From contig NZ_CP024202.1 of NCBI RefSeq assembly GCF_003932755.1, forward strand, positions 1,674,001 to 1,738,000: a stretch of 64,000 bases of DNA, written 5' to 3'. Numbering within the stretch: position 1 is the stretch's first letter; the number at the start of each line of letters is the position of its first letter. Shown one piece after another: positions 47,024-58,388 of the stretch. A model generated the notes under the pieces. It was given only the letters and a program-made list of their open reading frames with translations. It was not told the origin of the DNA and searched no databases. Made by a program: the position numbers and the translations under genes. This stretch comes from Methylomicrobium sp. wino1. Its GTDB lineage: Bacteria > Pseudomonadota > Gammaproteobacteria > Methylococcales > Methylomonadaceae.

Positions 47024-47267
47024 TATACCTTTCGCACTTCAAATTTCGGCAGTGCCTGAAAAGGCGCCAGGGTGTGCGGCCCCTCACCTAACGCTAGGTG
47101 AGGGGCCAGCATGGAGCTGGCATAGAGCCTACAGGGACGTATTCACCCAGCACCTAAATAAGCCATGATTTTGAATCATTGCCAAAGACCTATGGAATTT
47201 AGGTGCTGGGTTCACGGCGTCCTTTGACGGACACACTGGTGCCGAATTTTGATCTACGATGGGTATA
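47024..47267. mobile_element. Family 2 element, long copy 4
   Basis: 244 bp with ends TATACCTTTCGCACTTCAAA and GATCTACGATGGGTATA. From left to right it contains the palindrome CCTCACCTAACGCTAGGTGA (47082-47104), the core CCTACAGGGACGTATTCAC, nested palindrome N, and the core's right half GGCGTCCTTTGACG. It ends five bases before the cmoB stop. Confidence 0.88.
47147..47210. repeat. Nested palindrome N, 64-bp form
   Basis: Begins CCAGCACCTAAAT and ends ATTTAGGTGCTGGG, flanked by TTCAC at 47142-47146 and 47211-47215. Inside family 2 copy 4. Confidence 0.88.
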
Positions 47268-47272
47268 ACCGA

Positions 47273-48244
47273 TTATTTTTCCGCTATGAAAATAGCCCGT
47301 TTGGGTGCTGGGTGGCCTTCTAGCGTTAAGCTCGGGTCGTTCGGGTCGAGAAAATCCTTGAGAGATTTAAAATCCATCCAGTCGGTGCTGCGCTGCTCTT
47401 CCGGGGTTGTTACCGTGACATCGACTAATCTAATGTTGCTGAAACCGCAGCGTTTCAGCCATCCTTGCAATGCTTCACAGCTGGGTATAAACCAAACATT
47501 GCGCATATGAGCATAGCGGTGCTTTGGCAGCAATACTTCATTCGGTCCACCGTCGATGACCAGCGATTCTAGAATCAATTCGCCGCCGGATCTAAGGCAA
47601 TCTTTTAATTCCAACAAATGATCGATCGGCGAGCGGCGATGATAGAGCACGCCCATGGAAAATACAGTGTCGAAAGCCTTTAAACCGTTCGGTATTTGTT
47701 CGATGCCCATCGGCAACACAAAGTGCCGCGCGTCACCGGCCAGTTTTCTGATAAGGTGAAACTGCATCACATTTAACATCAACGGATCGATTCCGACCAC
47801 AAGGTCTGCGCCGGCACCGAGCATTCGCCAGCCATGATAGCCGTTCCCGCAACCTACATCGAGCACCAAACGCTTTTTTAGTGGACTGATATGGGCTTTC
47901 AGTCGATTCCATTTCCAGTCGGAGCGCCATTCCGTATTGATATCAATGCCGAATAAGTCGTAAGGTCCTTTTCGCCAAGGGCTGAATGCTTTTAATACGG
48001 CCGTTAATTCCTCGCGGGAAGTATCGTCTAAATCGCTGGCAGTGCCGATTTTGATGGTATCTTCATTAAAAACACGCCGCGAGAGAGATAACTCAGGCAA
48101 GTCGCCTATGGTTTGGAGCCAGCGAGTCAACTGTCCGTGCCGAGTCGGGTTGAATGCCGACTGTAATTGTTCCGGCAGGATTTCGGCCCAGGAGTCTGCG
48201 CCATGGTCCCTTAGTGTTTGGTAAAGTATTTGATAATCAATCAT
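47273..48244 (-). CDS. cmoB: tRNA U34 carboxymethyltransferase
   Basis: 323-residue SAM-fold enzyme that uses carboxy-SAM (from CmoA) to turn 5-hydroxyuridine at tRNA position 34 into uridine 5-oxyacetic acid. The motif RLVLDVGCGNGYHGWRMLGAGADLVVGIDP binds the cofactor; FSPWRKGPYDLFGIDINTEWRSDWKWNRL is characteristic of CmoB. It overlaps cmoA by four bases, so the pair is coupled. Cytoplasmic. Confidence 0.96.
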   Translation of the reverse strand: MIDYQILYQTLRDHGADSWAEILPEQLQSAFNPTRHGQLTRWLQTIGDLPELSLSRRVFNEDTIKIGTASDLDDTSREELTAVLKAFSPWRKGPYDLFGIDINTEWRSDWKWNRLKAHISPLKKRLVLDVGCGNGYHGWRMLGAGADLVVGIDPLMLNVMQFHLIRKLAGDARHFVLPMGIEQIPNGLKAFDTVFSMGVLYHRRSPIDHLLELKDCLRSGGELILESLVIDGGPNEVLLPKHRYAHMRNVWFIPSCEALQGWLKRCGFSNIRLVDVTVTTPEEQRSTDWMDFKSLKDFLDPNDPSLTLEGHPAPKRAIFIAEK

Positions 48245-48972
48245 TTGAGAGCGATTATCGAGGCGAAGTTGAAATATTGAAACCAGACTTCGGCGCTATT
48301 GAAGCCTGCTTTCAGTAAGCGTTGACGGTGGCAAGCAAAAGTTTCGGGAATCAATACGTTTTCCAATGCGGTCCGCTTTTGGCTGATTTCCAAGTCGCTG
48401 TATCCTTGAGCTTTTTTAAATGCGTGATGCATTTCGGTTTGCAAATGCTGCTGGCGAGGATCGTCGAATTTTAATTTTTCGGACAAAATCAAAATGCCGC
48501 CCGGTAATAGGGCCTGATATATGTTGCGTAGAAATTCGCTTCGGTCTTCAATAGGTATGAATTGTAGCGTGAAGTTCAAGACCACAACCGATGCGTTTTC
48601 CAGTCGTGTTTCGCGAATATCTTCGCAACGGGTTTCGACTTCGATTGGAGAGCTATCGTTCGCCAATATTTTTTTAAAGCGTTCGATCATCGCTTCCGAA
48701 TTATCTACAGCAACAATGCGGCAGTCATGCGCTTCGACCTGATGACGCATTGCCAGTGTTGCCGCACCGAGCGAGCAACCTAGGTCATAGCAAAGGCTAT
48801 TGGATTGCGCGAAGCGTCCTGCCAACAAACCGATAGCCGATATAATGGAACGGTATCCGGGCACGGAGCGTTGAATCATGTCGGGAAATACGGCTGTTAC
48901 CGCAGAGTCGAATTGGAAGCCCTCTAGGGACTCGACAGGGTGAGCGTATAGTGAATCTTTTTTAAAATTCAT
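48241..48972 (-). CDS. cmoA: carboxy-S-adenosyl-L-methionine synthase
   Basis: 243-residue enzyme converting SAM and prephenate to carboxy-SAM for CmoB. Motifs FDSAVTAVFPDMIQRSVPGYRSIISAIG, NSLCYDLGCSLGAATLAMRH and VVLNFTLQFIPIEDR are typical. First gene of the cmoAB pair on the minus strand; an isolated hairpin lies between it and mlaC. Confidence 0.96.
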   Translation of the reverse strand: MNFKKDSLYAHPVESLEGFQFDSAVTAVFPDMIQRSVPGYRSIISAIGLLAGRFAQSNSLCYDLGCSLGAATLAMRHQVEAHDCRIVAVDNSEAMIERFKKILANDSSPIEVETRCEDIRETRLENASVVVLNFTLQFIPIEDRSEFLRNIYQALLPGGILILSEKLKFDDPRQQHLQTEMHHAFKKAQGYSDLEISQKRTALENVLIPETFACHRQRLLKAGFNSAEVWFQYFNFASIIALK

Positions 48973-49022
48973 CCAAGGATTGGGCTAGTGCAGGCAATAA
49001 TATGAGTTGTTGCTGGGGTGTG

Positions 49023-49048
49023 GCGCGCTCTGTTGAGACAGAGCGCGC
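49023..49048 (-). terminator. Strong hairpin after mlaC
   Basis: GCGCGCTCTGT-TGAG-ACAGAGCGCGC, a perfect 11-bp stem, 20 bases past the minus-strand mlaC stop and 50 bases before cmoA. There is no T-run, so it may act as a partial terminator or processing site. Confidence 0.6.
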
Positions 49049-49067
49049 ATAGCGACGGTGCGATAAT

Positions 49068-49721
49068 TTATGAATTATGCAGCGAGTTTTTGGACAAGGC
49101 TTCGGCATTTCTTGTTTTCAATGTTTCGATAACCGCTGACAACGAGCCGCTATTTCTGATTTCATTATTGAATGTCGTGCGGTAGTTAGTGACCAAGCTG
49201 ACGCCTTCGATCAGGATGTCGTAAGCTTTCCATTTATCTTTGATCAATACCATTCTGTAGTCTACTGCAATGGGCTGAATACCCGGTTGCAATATCTCTG
49301 TTTTAACGATGACTTTACTCGTATCCGATTCCATTTTTAAAGGTAAGAAGCGCACCGACCAGTCCTTGAATTCGACAAACGCGCGAGAATAAGTTCTGAC
49401 CAACAGGTTTCGGAATTCATTATTGAATTGCGCTCTTTCCTCCAGAGTGGCGTCCCGCCAGTATTTTCCGAGTACCAATGCTGAAATTCGATTAAAATCG
49501 ACATGAGGGTAAATCGCCGATTCAACAAAATCCGTTATTTGTGCAAAATCTTTTATAAATTCGGGATTTTGCATTTTTTCCTTCAGTTTGTCTGAAGCTT
49601 CGGCAATTGCTTGTTGTGGCAACAATAATTCGGCGGCAATGGCTTTGTTCAATGCGCTAATGCTTATAAAAAAGCTCAATATTGCCAACAGAAAAATGCG
49701 TTGGTATTGTGTCGTTTTCAT
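49068..49721 (-). CDS. MlaC-family phospholipid-binding protein
   Basis: 217-residue periplasmic protein with signal peptide (RIFLLAILSFFISISALNKAIA) and the MlaC/Ttg2D fold: QITDFVESAIYPHVDFNRISALVLGKYWRDATLEERAQFNNEFRNLLVRTYSRAF, and MVLIKDKWKAYDILIEGVSLVTNYRTTF. MlaC shuttles lipid between the outer-membrane MlaA complex and the MlaFEDB transporter. Here it is an orphan, with no mlaFED genes nearby; it may serve a system encoded elsewhere or another solvent-tolerance/hopanoid pathway. Divergent from hemB. Confidence 0.88.
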   Translation of the reverse strand: MKTTQYQRIFLLAILSFFISISALNKAIAAELLLPQQAIAEASDKLKEKMQNPEFIKDFAQITDFVESAIYPHVDFNRISALVLGKYWRDATLEERAQFNNEFRNLLVRTYSRAFVEFKDWSVRFLPLKMESDTSKVIVKTEILQPGIQPIAVDYRMVLIKDKWKAYDILIEGVSLVTNYRTTFNNEIRNSGSLSAVIETLKTRNAEALSKNSLHNS

Positions 49722-49894
49722 AATGACCTCAATTTCTTAGACTTATGTGCTAACACATGTCCGAGCCTTTTACGGATCAGGAAGACTTGGTTTAGGGTGT
49801 CGGAAGCGTGCTAATATTATCGGATTGATTTATATCTTGCAGAAAAACTATTTTGAAACATTCGGACGCCTTAGCGCACGGTAAATAAGATTAA

Positions 49895-50920
<1,026 letters not shown>

Positions 50921-51033
50921 ATCAGGACGAAAAGTTTTTTGCCTTATCTGTTCGCAATAAAGAGCGAAAAAGCAGTATTTTGGTGATCTTCAGTTTTTCG
51001 AGTCGTTGCTTTTTTTCAAATCCAGTTGCCTAA

Positions 51034-51285
51034 GGAATATGCACAAAATAACTTCTACAAGCAGTACGCTTTGTGGCGGTTCGGTGACTCGCTTGACAGG
51101 GCGCCGTGAACCCGGCACCTAAATTATCCAAGGGAACGAACCATAGCGAATGGCTTATGGAATTTAGGTGCTGGGTGAATACGTCCTTGTAGGCTTGACG
51201 GCGACTTTCCCAGCCGCCGACACCTGTCAATCGAGCCACCAAACCCCCATTCCAACAGTTGTCGAAGTTATTTCATGCTCGTTCC
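51034..51285 (+). mobile_element. Family 1 MITE-like element, copy E
   Basis: 252 bp with TAA at 51031-51033 and TAA at 51286-51288. Ends GGAATATGCACAAAATAACT and AGTTATTTCATGCTCGTTCC. It contains nested palindrome N at the GTGAA site but not the CAGATTTTGC stem. Confidence 0.9.
51111..51174. repeat. Nested palindrome N, 64-bp form, in copy E
   Basis: CCCGGCACCTAAATT … AATTTAGGTGCTGG, flanked by GTGAA at 51106-51110 and GTGAA at 51175-51179. Confidence 0.88.
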
Positions 51286-51352
51286 TAACTTAAAAATGCA
51301 CGTTCCTAAGCAGGCGTGTCTGTATTCTTACTAAGCCATACGGAGTGATCTT

Positions 51353-51883
51353 ATGTCCGAAGATACGCTGTTTACAGAAAAACGAAAATTTCAGATCGAA
51401 GAAGGTATTCTGGTTTTGTTACTGGCGCTTTCGATGACCGGTATCGGTATTACCGATTACTCGCCGGCCGACGGCTATGTCTATTGGTTGATCATGATCA
51501 TCATTTTTGCGATCTCGGCAATGATTATCGCTTGGCTGCAATCGAAGCATAAAGCCAGCGACATCAAACATATCTTACGAGAGCAAACGCTGCATTGGGG
51601 CGTGTCGATGCTGATTGTCGCGGCAGCGTTTTCCATTCAGCAAACCGAAGTGTTCGATGAAAAAAGCGCCGGCATCGTCATTCTATTGATTTTATCGTTG
51701 TCGACCATATTGGACGGTATCAGAATCGGTTGGCGTTTCAGTTTGGTCGGGATTTTTCTCGGCGTGTCCGCAGTCGTGACATCGTTTATGCAGCAGGCAA
51801 TTTGGATAGAGTTGTTGATGGCAATCGGCATTGCGGCAATGACCATACTCTGGGAAGTTTGGCAATATAAAAGACAATTATAA
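51353..51883 (+). CDS. small polytopic membrane protein of unknown function
   Basis: 176 residues with about six hydrophobic helices (EEGILVLLLALSMTGIGI, YVYWLIMIIIFAISAMIIAWL, LHWGVSMLIVAAAFSI, AGIVILLILSLSTILDGI, FSLVGIFLGVSAVVTSF, ELLMAIGIAAMTILWEVW). There is no charged catalytic motif, and I recognise no family. Start ATG 51353 is preceded by GTGATC with only a weak ribosome-binding site. It overlaps aroE by one base, so it is probably co-transcribed with it. Any link to aromatic amino acid synthesis is unproven. Confidence 0.75.
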   Translation: MSEDTLFTEKRKFQIEEGILVLLLALSMTGIGITDYSPADGYVYWLIMIIIFAISAMIIAWLQSKHKASDIKHILREQTLHWGVSMLIVAAAFSIQQTEVFDEKSAGIVILLILSLSTILDGIRIGWRFSLVGIFLGVSAVVTSFMQQAIWIELLMAIGIAAMTILWEVWQYKRQL

Positions 51884-52710
51884 TGACACAAATCGATCAA
51901 TACGCCGTATTCGGTAGTCCCATAAAGCACAGTAAATCACCAACCATTCATCGAGTTTTCGCCGAGCAAACCGGTCAAGAATTGGTTTATACAGCCCAAG
52001 AAGTCACGGCCGATCGTTTCGAATCGGCCGTTACGGAGTTCTTCGGTTTGGGCGGTAAGGGGCTTAATTGTACCGTGCCGCTAAAGGAACTGGCATGGCG
52101 ATTCGCCGATCGAAAAACCGAACGCGCGGAGTCGGCAAAAGCGGTCAATACGCTGGCGCTTCAGACGGATGGTTCGATATTAGGCGATAACACGGACGGT
52201 ATCGGTTTGGTGACCGATTTGATCGTCAATCATGAGGTTACGCTGAACGGAAAAAAGCTATTGATTCTTGGTGCGGGCGGTGCGTCGCGCGGGATTCTTT
52301 CGCCGCTATTCGAGCAGCAGCCGGCCAGCATCGTAATTGCCAATCGGACGGCTTCTAAGGCCGTTAACTTGGCCGTTGAATTCGCTAGTCGAGGCGATAT
52401 TAACGGTTGCGGTTTTGACGAACTGGCTGGTTTATCATTCGATGTGATCCTGAATGCGACCTCTGCCAGTCTGTCCAACGATCTTCCGCCATTGACGGAA
52501 GGTCTTTTGGCTCCGAATGGCGTTTGTTACGATCTCGCTTACGGTAACGAGCCGACTACTTTTGTTCGATGGGGCATCAGTCACGGCGCCGCTAGCAGTT
52601 TAGACGGCCTGGGCATGTTGGTCGAACAGGCGGCCGAAGCGTTTCTCATTTGGCGAGGCGTCAGGCCGGATACTGCGCCGGTTATTAAGTTATTGAATGC
52701 GGAAAGGTGA
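51883..52710 (+). CDS. aroE: shikimate dehydrogenase
   Basis: 275-residue NADP-dependent reductase of the shikimate pathway. Motifs YAVFGSPIKHSKSPTIHRVFAEQTG at the N-terminus, LNCTVPLKELAWRFAD, GDNTDGIGLVTDL, the nucleotide-binding LLILGAGGASRGIL and GLGMLVEQAAEAFLIWRGVRP near the end. The last codons (NAER) coincide with GAAAGGT heptamer repeats that continue past the stop. Cytoplasmic. Confidence 0.96.
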   Translation: MTQIDQYAVFGSPIKHSKSPTIHRVFAEQTGQELVYTAQEVTADRFESAVTEFFGLGGKGLNCTVPLKELAWRFADRKTERAESAKAVNTLALQTDGSILGDNTDGIGLVTDLIVNHEVTLNGKKLLILGAGGASRGILSPLFEQQPASIVIANRTASKAVNLAVEFASRGDINGCGFDELAGLSFDVILNATSASLSNDLPPLTEGLLAPNGVCYDLAYGNEPTTFVRWGISHGAASSLDGLGMLVEQAAEAFLIWRGVRPDTAPVIKLLNAER

Positions 52711-52874
52711 AAGGTGAAAGATGACCCCTTCGTTTAATATGACCTTAATGCATTAATTCAGCTCAAGTTTATCTTCCCACTCCACAATGTTTTACCAGCC
52801 TTTGGGAAAATCGATTGTTTCGGTAGCTCCCGGCCCGATAGCGAAGTTTTCAACAAATCAATGAGATAAATGTA

Positions 52875-53504
52875 ATGGAAAGAATCAAGTATGGAATCAT
52901 GTCGTTGCTGATGGCTATTGCCGTGATGCAAGGCGCTCATGCCGACGATAAGCCAATTGAACAGTTACGGGATTTTTTAGAAACAGCGCATTCGTTGACC
53001 GCGGATTTCAGACAGGTCGCGATCGATGAAAGCGGACGCGCCCGAAAAGTCAGTGAAGGCGTGTTTTATTTGCGCAGGCCCGGTAAGTTTCGTTGGAATT
53101 ATCTGAAACCTTTCACGCAAGAGATCATTTCCAATGCCGGTAAGGTTTGGTTTTACGATGAAGACCTGGAACAAGTGACGATCAAAAAGATGGATCAATC
53201 GCTGGGTTCTACGCCCGCTTTATTATTGAGCGGTGATATCGATTTAGAGGATAACTTCATTTTAGAAGGGCAAGGCTCCGACGCGGACATGACCTGGATT
53301 AAATTGCTGCCTAAAAACGAGGACAGCGGTTTCAAATATATTCTGATCGGACTGGATAAGGGCAAGCTTGGCGGTATGGAGCTTAGTGACAATTTCGGGC
53401 AATTAACGCGCATTTATTTTTCGAATCTTAAAATCAATATACCGATCGATGACGGTGTATTCGATTTTATTCCGCCCGCCGGAGCCGATGTCTTTGAGGA
53501 ATAA
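52875..53504 (+). CDS. lolA: outer-membrane lipoprotein carrier protein
   Basis: 209-residue periplasmic chaperone that moves lipoproteins from LolCDE to LolB. Signal peptide [20 protein letters not shown] ending near AHA, then [50 protein letters not shown], the hallmark LolA start, and [32 protein letters not shown]. rarA follows with a five-base gap, the common lolA-rarA arrangement. The 164-bp gap before it shows no gene. Confidence 0.95.
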   Translation: MERIKYGIMSLLMAIAVMQGAHADDKPIEQLRDFLETAHSLTADFRQVAIDESGRARKVSEGVFYLRRPGKFRWNYLKPFTQEIISNAGKVWFYDEDLEQVTIKKMDQSLGSTPALLLSGDIDLEDNFILEGQGSDADMTWIKLLPKNEDSGFKYILIGLDKGKLGGMELSDNFGQLTRIYFSNLKINIPIDDGVFDFIPPAGADVFEE

Positions 53505-53509
53505 GAAGC

Positions 53510-54844
53510 GTGTTGCAACAAGCCCTAAGGCCCTTAGCTGAAAGAATGCGTCCGATGCGGCTGGACGACTATATCGGTCAGCAGCATATTATCAAGCCCG
53601 GTAAACCGCTCTATGAAGCGGTTGCATCGGGCCGTTTGCATTCGATGATTTTCTGGGGGCCGCCCGGTACCGGAAAGACCACGCTGGCACGAATAATATC
53701 GGTACATTCCGATGCGCATTTCATCTCGATATCGGCGGTGTTGGCCGGCGTCAAGGATATCCGTGACGCCGTTGCCGAAGCAAAAAAAATTCGTGAAAGC
53801 GAAAATCGCCGCACGATCTTGTTTGTCGACGAAGTCCATCGTTTCAACAAATCTCAGCAAGATGCTTTCTTGCCGCATGTCGAAGACGGCACGGTATATT
53901 TTATTGGCGCGACCACCGAAAACCCGTCTTTCGCATTGAATAATGCATTATTATCGCGCGCACGCGTTTATGTTTTGAATGCCTTGCAAGCAGTTGACTT
54001 GGCGGCGGTTTTGGAAAAGGCGTTGACCGATCAGGAGCGCGGTTTAGGAGAGCAAGCCATCGAAATGACCGACGATATCAGGCGACAGTTTGTCGATGCT
54101 GCCGACGGAGATGCGCGTAGATTATTGAATTTATTGGAAATCGCGGCCGAGTTGGCGTCGGCGCACGGCAGCGGAAAAATCGACGAGATTGTTGCCGGCG
54201 AAGTGCTGAGCGGCGGCGTGCGTCGTTTCGATAAGCAAGGTGAAGAATTTTACAATCAGATTTCGGCGTTGCATAAGTCGGTGCGAGGTAGTTCCCCCGA
54301 TGCTTCGTTGTATTGGTTGTGCCGCATGATCGACGGCGGTTGCGACCTGGCTTATTTGGCTCGGCGCATCGTGAGGATTGCATCCGAAGATATCGGCAAT
54401 GCCGACCCGAGAGCTTTGCCGGTTGCGATTAGTGCTTGGGAGGCGCAAGAAAGGCTCGGCAGTCCCGAGGGCGAGTTGGCGTTGGCGCATGCGGTCGTTT
54501 ATTTGGCTTGTGCACCGAAAAGCAACGCCGTTTATATGGCATACAATGCGGCGATGCGCGATGCCAGAAATAGCGGAAGTCTCAGCGTGCCTGTGCATTT
54601 ACGCAATGCGCCCACTGCATTGATGAAGTCGTTAGATTACGGAAAAGAGTACCGATATGCGCATGATGAGCCCGATGCTTATGCCGCCGGCGAAAATTAT
54701 TTTCCGGACGAAATGCTTGGAACCCGTTATTACGAGCCGGTTAATCGAGGGCTTGAAATTAAAATTGCAGAAAAATTAAAACATTTACGGAATTTAGATA
54801 AAATGACCGTTTCAGGAAGGAATCAATCGGCTAGTCGCGGATGA
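53510..54844 (+). CDS. rarA: replication-associated recombination protein A (MgsA-like AAA+ ATPase)
   Basis: 444-residue AAA+ ATPase acting at stalled replication forks. N-terminal [30 protein letters not shown], Walker [16 protein letters not shown], Walker [24 protein letters not shown] and sensor [25 protein letters not shown], followed by the C-terminal tetramerisation domain ([37 protein letters not shown]). GTG start five bases after lolA. Cytoplasmic. Confidence 0.96.
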   Translation: MLQQALRPLAERMRPMRLDDYIGQQHIIKPGKPLYEAVASGRLHSMIFWGPPGTGKTTLARIISVHSDAHFISISAVLAGVKDIRDAVAEAKKIRESENRRTILFVDEVHRFNKSQQDAFLPHVEDGTVYFIGATTENPSFALNNALLSRARVYVLNALQAVDLAAVLEKALTDQERGLGEQAIEMTDDIRRQFVDAADGDARRLLNLLEIAAELASAHGSGKIDEIVAGEVLSGGVRRFDKQGEEFYNQISALHKSVRGSSPDASLYWLCRMIDGGCDLAYLARRIVRIASEDIGNADPRALPVAISAWEAQERLGSPEGELALAHAVVYLACAPKSNAVYMAYNAAMRDARNSGSLSVPVHLRNAPTALMKSLDYGKEYRYAHDEPDAYAAGENYFPDEMLGTRYYEPVNRGLEIKIAEKLKHLRNLDKMTVSGRNQSASRG

Positions 54845-55077
54845 CGTTTTTAAAATTTGAAAAATAAAACAGATACGACTGATAAACACTGAAAATAGTC
54901 CGTTTTTAGCAAAGAAGCTTTGCTGGCGCGTACGAAAAATTTTAGTCGTTATGTGGAGTTGCGATATGCAAATGCAAACAATAGAGCCCCGCGTCAATCC
55001 GTCTAATCGGCGTCATCCGTATTCCATTCATTAAGCTTGCTTTTGTTGAGCAGTAACAATAATTCATATATACCATC

Positions 55078-56046
55078 ATGGATCTAAAATTTCTTGACTT
55101 CGAACAACCCATCGCCGAATTAGAAGCGAAGATTAGAGAACTTCGTCGTGTCGAGTTTGATAATGATATTAATATTTCCGACGCGCTCGAGCAGCTCGAA
55201 AACAAAAGTAAATTATTGACCGAATCTATTTTTGCCGAATTGAGCGATTGGCAGATTTCGCAACTCTCGAGGCATCCCGGGCGTCCTTATACGCTCGATT
55301 ATATCGATTTGATGTTTACCGATTTTCATGAGCTGCACGGTGATCGGACTTATGCCGACGATCCTGCGATCGTGTGTGGTTTGGCTCGGCTGGAAGGGCA
55401 GCCGGTCATGATTATCGGTCATCAAAAAGGCCGCGACACGAAAGAAAAGATTTATCGTAATTTCGGCATGCCAAGGCCGGAAGGTTACCGAAAAGCGTTA
55501 AGAGTCATGAAGATGGCCGAGCGTTTCAGTTTGCCGATTATTTGTTTGATCGATACGCCTGGCGCGTATCCCGGCATTGGGGCTGAAGAGCGTGGACAAA
55601 GCGAGGCGATTGCTCGAAATTTGTTTGAAATGGCACGTTTAAAGACTCCGATTATTTGTACTGTTATTGGCGAAGGCGGGTCCGGCGGCGCGTTGGCGAT
55701 CGGTGTCGGCGATCGTTTATTGATGTTGGAATACAGCACTTATTCGGTGATTTCACCGGAAGGTTGTGCATCGATTCTGTGGAAAAGTGCGGACAAGTCG
55801 CAATTGGCGGCCGAAGCGATGGGTATCACTTCCGATCGAATTCGCGAACAAGGCTTTCTCGATGAAATGGTGCGCGAGCCGGTGGGCGGTGCGCATCGAG
55901 ATTTTCAAACGACGGCAATGCATTTGCGCGAGGCACTGTTACGCCATTTAGAACAACTAAGGAATGAGCCGGTCGAGCAATTACTTGCACAACGCTACCA
56001 AAGCATTATGAATTTCGGTGCTTATATTGAAGAACCGGGTAAGTAA
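55078..56046 (+). CDS. accA: acetyl-CoA carboxylase carboxyltransferase subunit alpha
   Basis: 322-residue subunit of acetyl-CoA carboxylase, first step of fatty acid synthesis. Conserved stretches [90 protein letters not shown] and [39 protein letters not shown]. Its beta partner accD is not in the window. The 233-base gap before it shows no gene. Family 1 copy F follows 70 bp after the stop. Confidence 0.98.
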   Translation: MDLKFLDFEQPIAELEAKIRELRRVEFDNDINISDALEQLENKSKLLTESIFAELSDWQISQLSRHPGRPYTLDYIDLMFTDFHELHGDRTYADDPAIVCGLARLEGQPVMIIGHQKGRDTKEKIYRNFGMPRPEGYRKALRVMKMAERFSLPIICLIDTPGAYPGIGAEERGQSEAIARNLFEMARLKTPIICTVIGEGGSGGALAIGVGDRLLMLEYSTYSVISPEGCASILWKSADKSQLAAEAMGITSDRIREQGFLDEMVREPVGGAHRDFQTTAMHLREALLRHLEQLRNEPVEQLLAQRYQSIMNFGAYIEEPGK

Positions 56047-56116
56047 CATTTTTGTTTTGCGAGCTCTGAAATATTGTTGGCAAAAAATAAAGTAACTTTA
56101 CAGTGAAGGTTATTAA

Positions 56117-56334
56117 GGAATATGCACAAACAAGTAGTAGGCTTTGCGGCGGTTCGGTAACTCGCTTGACAGGACGCCGTGAATACGTCCATGTAGGCTT
56201 GACGGCGGAATCTGATTGCCATGGATGGCATGAATGCAGATTTTGCAGGAGCAAAAATCTGCCCTGCCGCCGACACCTGTCAATCGAGCCACCGAACCCC
56301 CTTCCAACAGTTGTCTAAGTTTCATGCTCGTTCC
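56117..56334 (+). mobile_element. Family 1 MITE-like element, copy F
   Basis: 218 bp with left flank TAA and right flank AAT, so the duplication is not intact. Ends GGAATATGCACAAAC and CATGCTCGTTCC. It contains the CAGATTTTGCAGGAGC stem, with an empty GTGAA site. Confidence 0.85.
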
Positions 56335-56477
56335 AATGCAATGATTAAAAATCAATCGCTTAAGTCTTCTTGCTCTTTAATATGATTTCATTTATCTCGA
56401 CCATTTTCCCGGATTGTTGAGTAAGAGAATGAAATTGTTGCAACGCGTTTCCGGATAAAATTTTATTGAGATTTTTA

Positions 56478-57788
56478 ATGAGTGTTCCGCATATAGGATT
56501 TATTAGTTTGGGTTGCCCAAAAGCCTTGGTCGACAGCGAGCGGATATTAACCAAGCTTCGATCCGAAGGTTATGAAGTGTCCCCGAGCTACAAGGAAGTC
56601 GATTTGGTAGTCGTCAATACCTGCGGCTTTATCGACGCAGCCGTCGAAGAATCGTTGGATAGCATTGGCGAAGCATTGGCCGAAAATGGGCGAGTCATTG
56701 TAACCGGCTGTCTTGGGGCCAGAGAGGACGAGATTAGAGCCCGGCACCCGCAGGTATTGAAAATTACCGGCGCGCATGCGCTGGAAGAAGTCGTTGCGGC
56801 AGTCCATGAGCATTTGCCGCCGATACACGATCCGTTTACCAGTCTTGTGCCGCCGCAAGGGATTAAATTGACGCCCAAGCACTACGCCTATTTGAAAATT
56901 TCCGAAGGCTGCAATCACCGTTGTACCTTTTGCATCATTCCGTCGATGCGCGGCGATTTGGTCAGCCGTCCAATCAACGAAGTCATGTTCGAGGCCGAAC
57001 GCCTGGCTAATGCCGGGGTTAAGGAATTGCTCATCGTCTCACAGGATACCAGTGCTTACGGGCTCGATCTGAAATACCGCAGAGGACAATGGCGAGGCCG
57101 GGAGATTCGGACTCGTTTTTATGAATTATCGGAAGCGTTGGGAGACTTGGGGGTCTGGATCAGAATGCATTATGTGTATCCCTATCCACATGTCGACGAA
57201 GTTATCCCGTTGATGGCTGACGGTAAAATCCTGCCTTATCTGGATATTCCGTTTCAGCACGCCGATAGTCGCATACTGAAGTTAATGAAGCGACCGGCGG
57301 CTGCCGAAAACAATTTAGAACGCGTTAATGCCTGGCGGAAAATTTGCCCGGATATTACGATTCGCAGTACCTTCATAGTCGGTTTCCCCGGCGAAACCGA
57401 GCAAGAATTCGAGCAATTATTACAGTTTTTAACTGACGCGCAGTTAGATCGGGTGGGTTGTTTCGCGTATTCCCCGGTTAAAGGTGCGGTGGCCAACGAC
57501 TTATCGGGTCAGCTTCCTGAGGCGATTAAACAAGAAAGATTAGCCCGGTTCATGGAGCATCAGGCGCAAATTAGTGCTGCGAAATTGCGTAGGCGGATCG
57601 GGCGCGTCGAGACCGTTATTATCGATGAAGTCGTCGAAGAAGGTGCGGTTGCGCGAAGCAAAGCGGATGCGCCGGAAATCGATGGACAAGTTTTTATCGA
57701 CGGCGCGGTCCATCTAAAAGTCGGTGATTTTGCAACGGTGGAAATGGAGGAATCGGACGAGCATGATTTTTGGGCGCGCTTAATTTGA
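56478..57788 (+). CDS. rimO: ribosomal protein S12 methylthiotransferase
   Basis: 436-residue radical-SAM enzyme that methylthiolates the aspartate of ribosomal protein S12. N-terminal cluster domain [18 protein letters not shown] with cysteines in [12 protein letters not shown] and [11 protein letters not shown], radical-SAM cysteines [20 protein letters not shown], and a C-terminal TRAM domain ([14 protein letters not shown]). The ATG at 56478 ([12 protein letters not shown]) is used; the in-frame TTG at 56466 is unlikely. Cytoplasmic. Confidence 0.96.
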   Translation: MSVPHIGFISLGCPKALVDSERILTKLRSEGYEVSPSYKEVDLVVVNTCGFIDAAVEESLDSIGEALAENGRVIVTGCLGAREDEIRARHPQVLKITGAHALEEVVAAVHEHLPPIHDPFTSLVPPQGIKLTPKHYAYLKISEGCNHRCTFCIIPSMRGDLVSRPINEVMFEAERLANAGVKELLIVSQDTSAYGLDLKYRRGQWRGREIRTRFYELSEALGDLGVWIRMHYVYPYPHVDEVIPLMADGKILPYLDIPFQHADSRILKLMKRPAAAENNLERVNAWRKICPDITIRSTFIVGFPGETEQEFEQLLQFLTDAQLDRVGCFAYSPVKGAVANDLSGQLPEAIKQERLARFMEHQAQISAAKLRRRIGRVETVIIDEVVEEGAVARSKADAPEIDGQVFIDGAVHLKVGDFATVEMEESDEHDFWARLI

Positions 57789-57966
57789 TCGGGGCGGTTG
57801 ATTTTAAGTATACATTCGGTGTTTTATCGAAAGGTTGATTGGTGTCACATCGTTTTTTTTAACTGTATCAAATTATTGGCTTTTTAGTACTGATGTACAA
57901 TGGTTTTTGTTCTTAAAACGCATACAATGGATCGCAGTTGAAATAACAATAATGGACGGAGGTGTT

Positions 57967-58170
57967 ATGCAATATAAAACCAGCAGATGTAAAGTATTGT
58001 TAGCTGCAATGGGTGTAATCCTGCTTTCTTTTGCAGGGCTGGGAGTTTCGTCGGCGAGTGAGGCGGTAATTATTACTCAAGCTAACGGGCAGTGGTCGTT
58101 GGCCGGGTGGTATGGTTTCAGCGTGATTTTGGCATTGATCGGCTTTATTGCCGCAAAATCGAAAAATTGA
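57967..58170 (+). CDS. small membrane protein, unknown function
   Basis: 67 residues from ATG 57967, preceded by a strong GGAGG seven bases upstream (57959-57963), so translation is likely. N-terminal signal-like helix (KVLLAAMGVILLSFAGLGVSSA), a short polar segment (SEAVIITQANGQWS) and a second helix (WYGFSVILALIGFIAA) ending in KSKN. Topology suggests a small inner-membrane protein or one with a cleaved signal and a tail anchor. No family recognised. A hairpin terminator follows. The frame is open back to 57835 but lacks a site there. Confidence 0.65.
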   Translation: MQYKTSRCKVLLAAMGVILLSFAGLGVSSASEAVIITQANGQWSLAGWYGFSVILALIGFIAAKSKN

Positions 58171-58181
58171 TTTTCCACTTC

Positions 58182-58205
58182 GCAGGCGTTCTGTTGAACG
58201 CCTGC
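58182..58205 (+). terminator. Terminator after small membrane protein gene
   Basis: GCAGGCGTT-CTGTTG-AACGCCTGC: a perfect 9-bp stem 12 bases after the stop, followed by ACTTTCT. Confidence 0.7.
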
Positions 58206-58388
58206 ACTTTCTACTAAAGCAATTATAGTAATTGCTTCTTATATCTTTATTATTTACACCCTCCTATCGTTTTCACGCTCTAGCGATTGCCGTTATACAC
58301 ATCTCTTTGAAACACGCTGTCGGCCGTCCAGCGCGACGGCAACATCACGAACTCGCCGGAACTTTGTAGGGTAACGCTGCGCGGTACC

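Noticed and set aside
47259-47510. An 83-codon plus-strand frame opposite cmoB
   Set aside because: cmoB is unambiguous on the minus strand; the frame starts in a family 2 element end.
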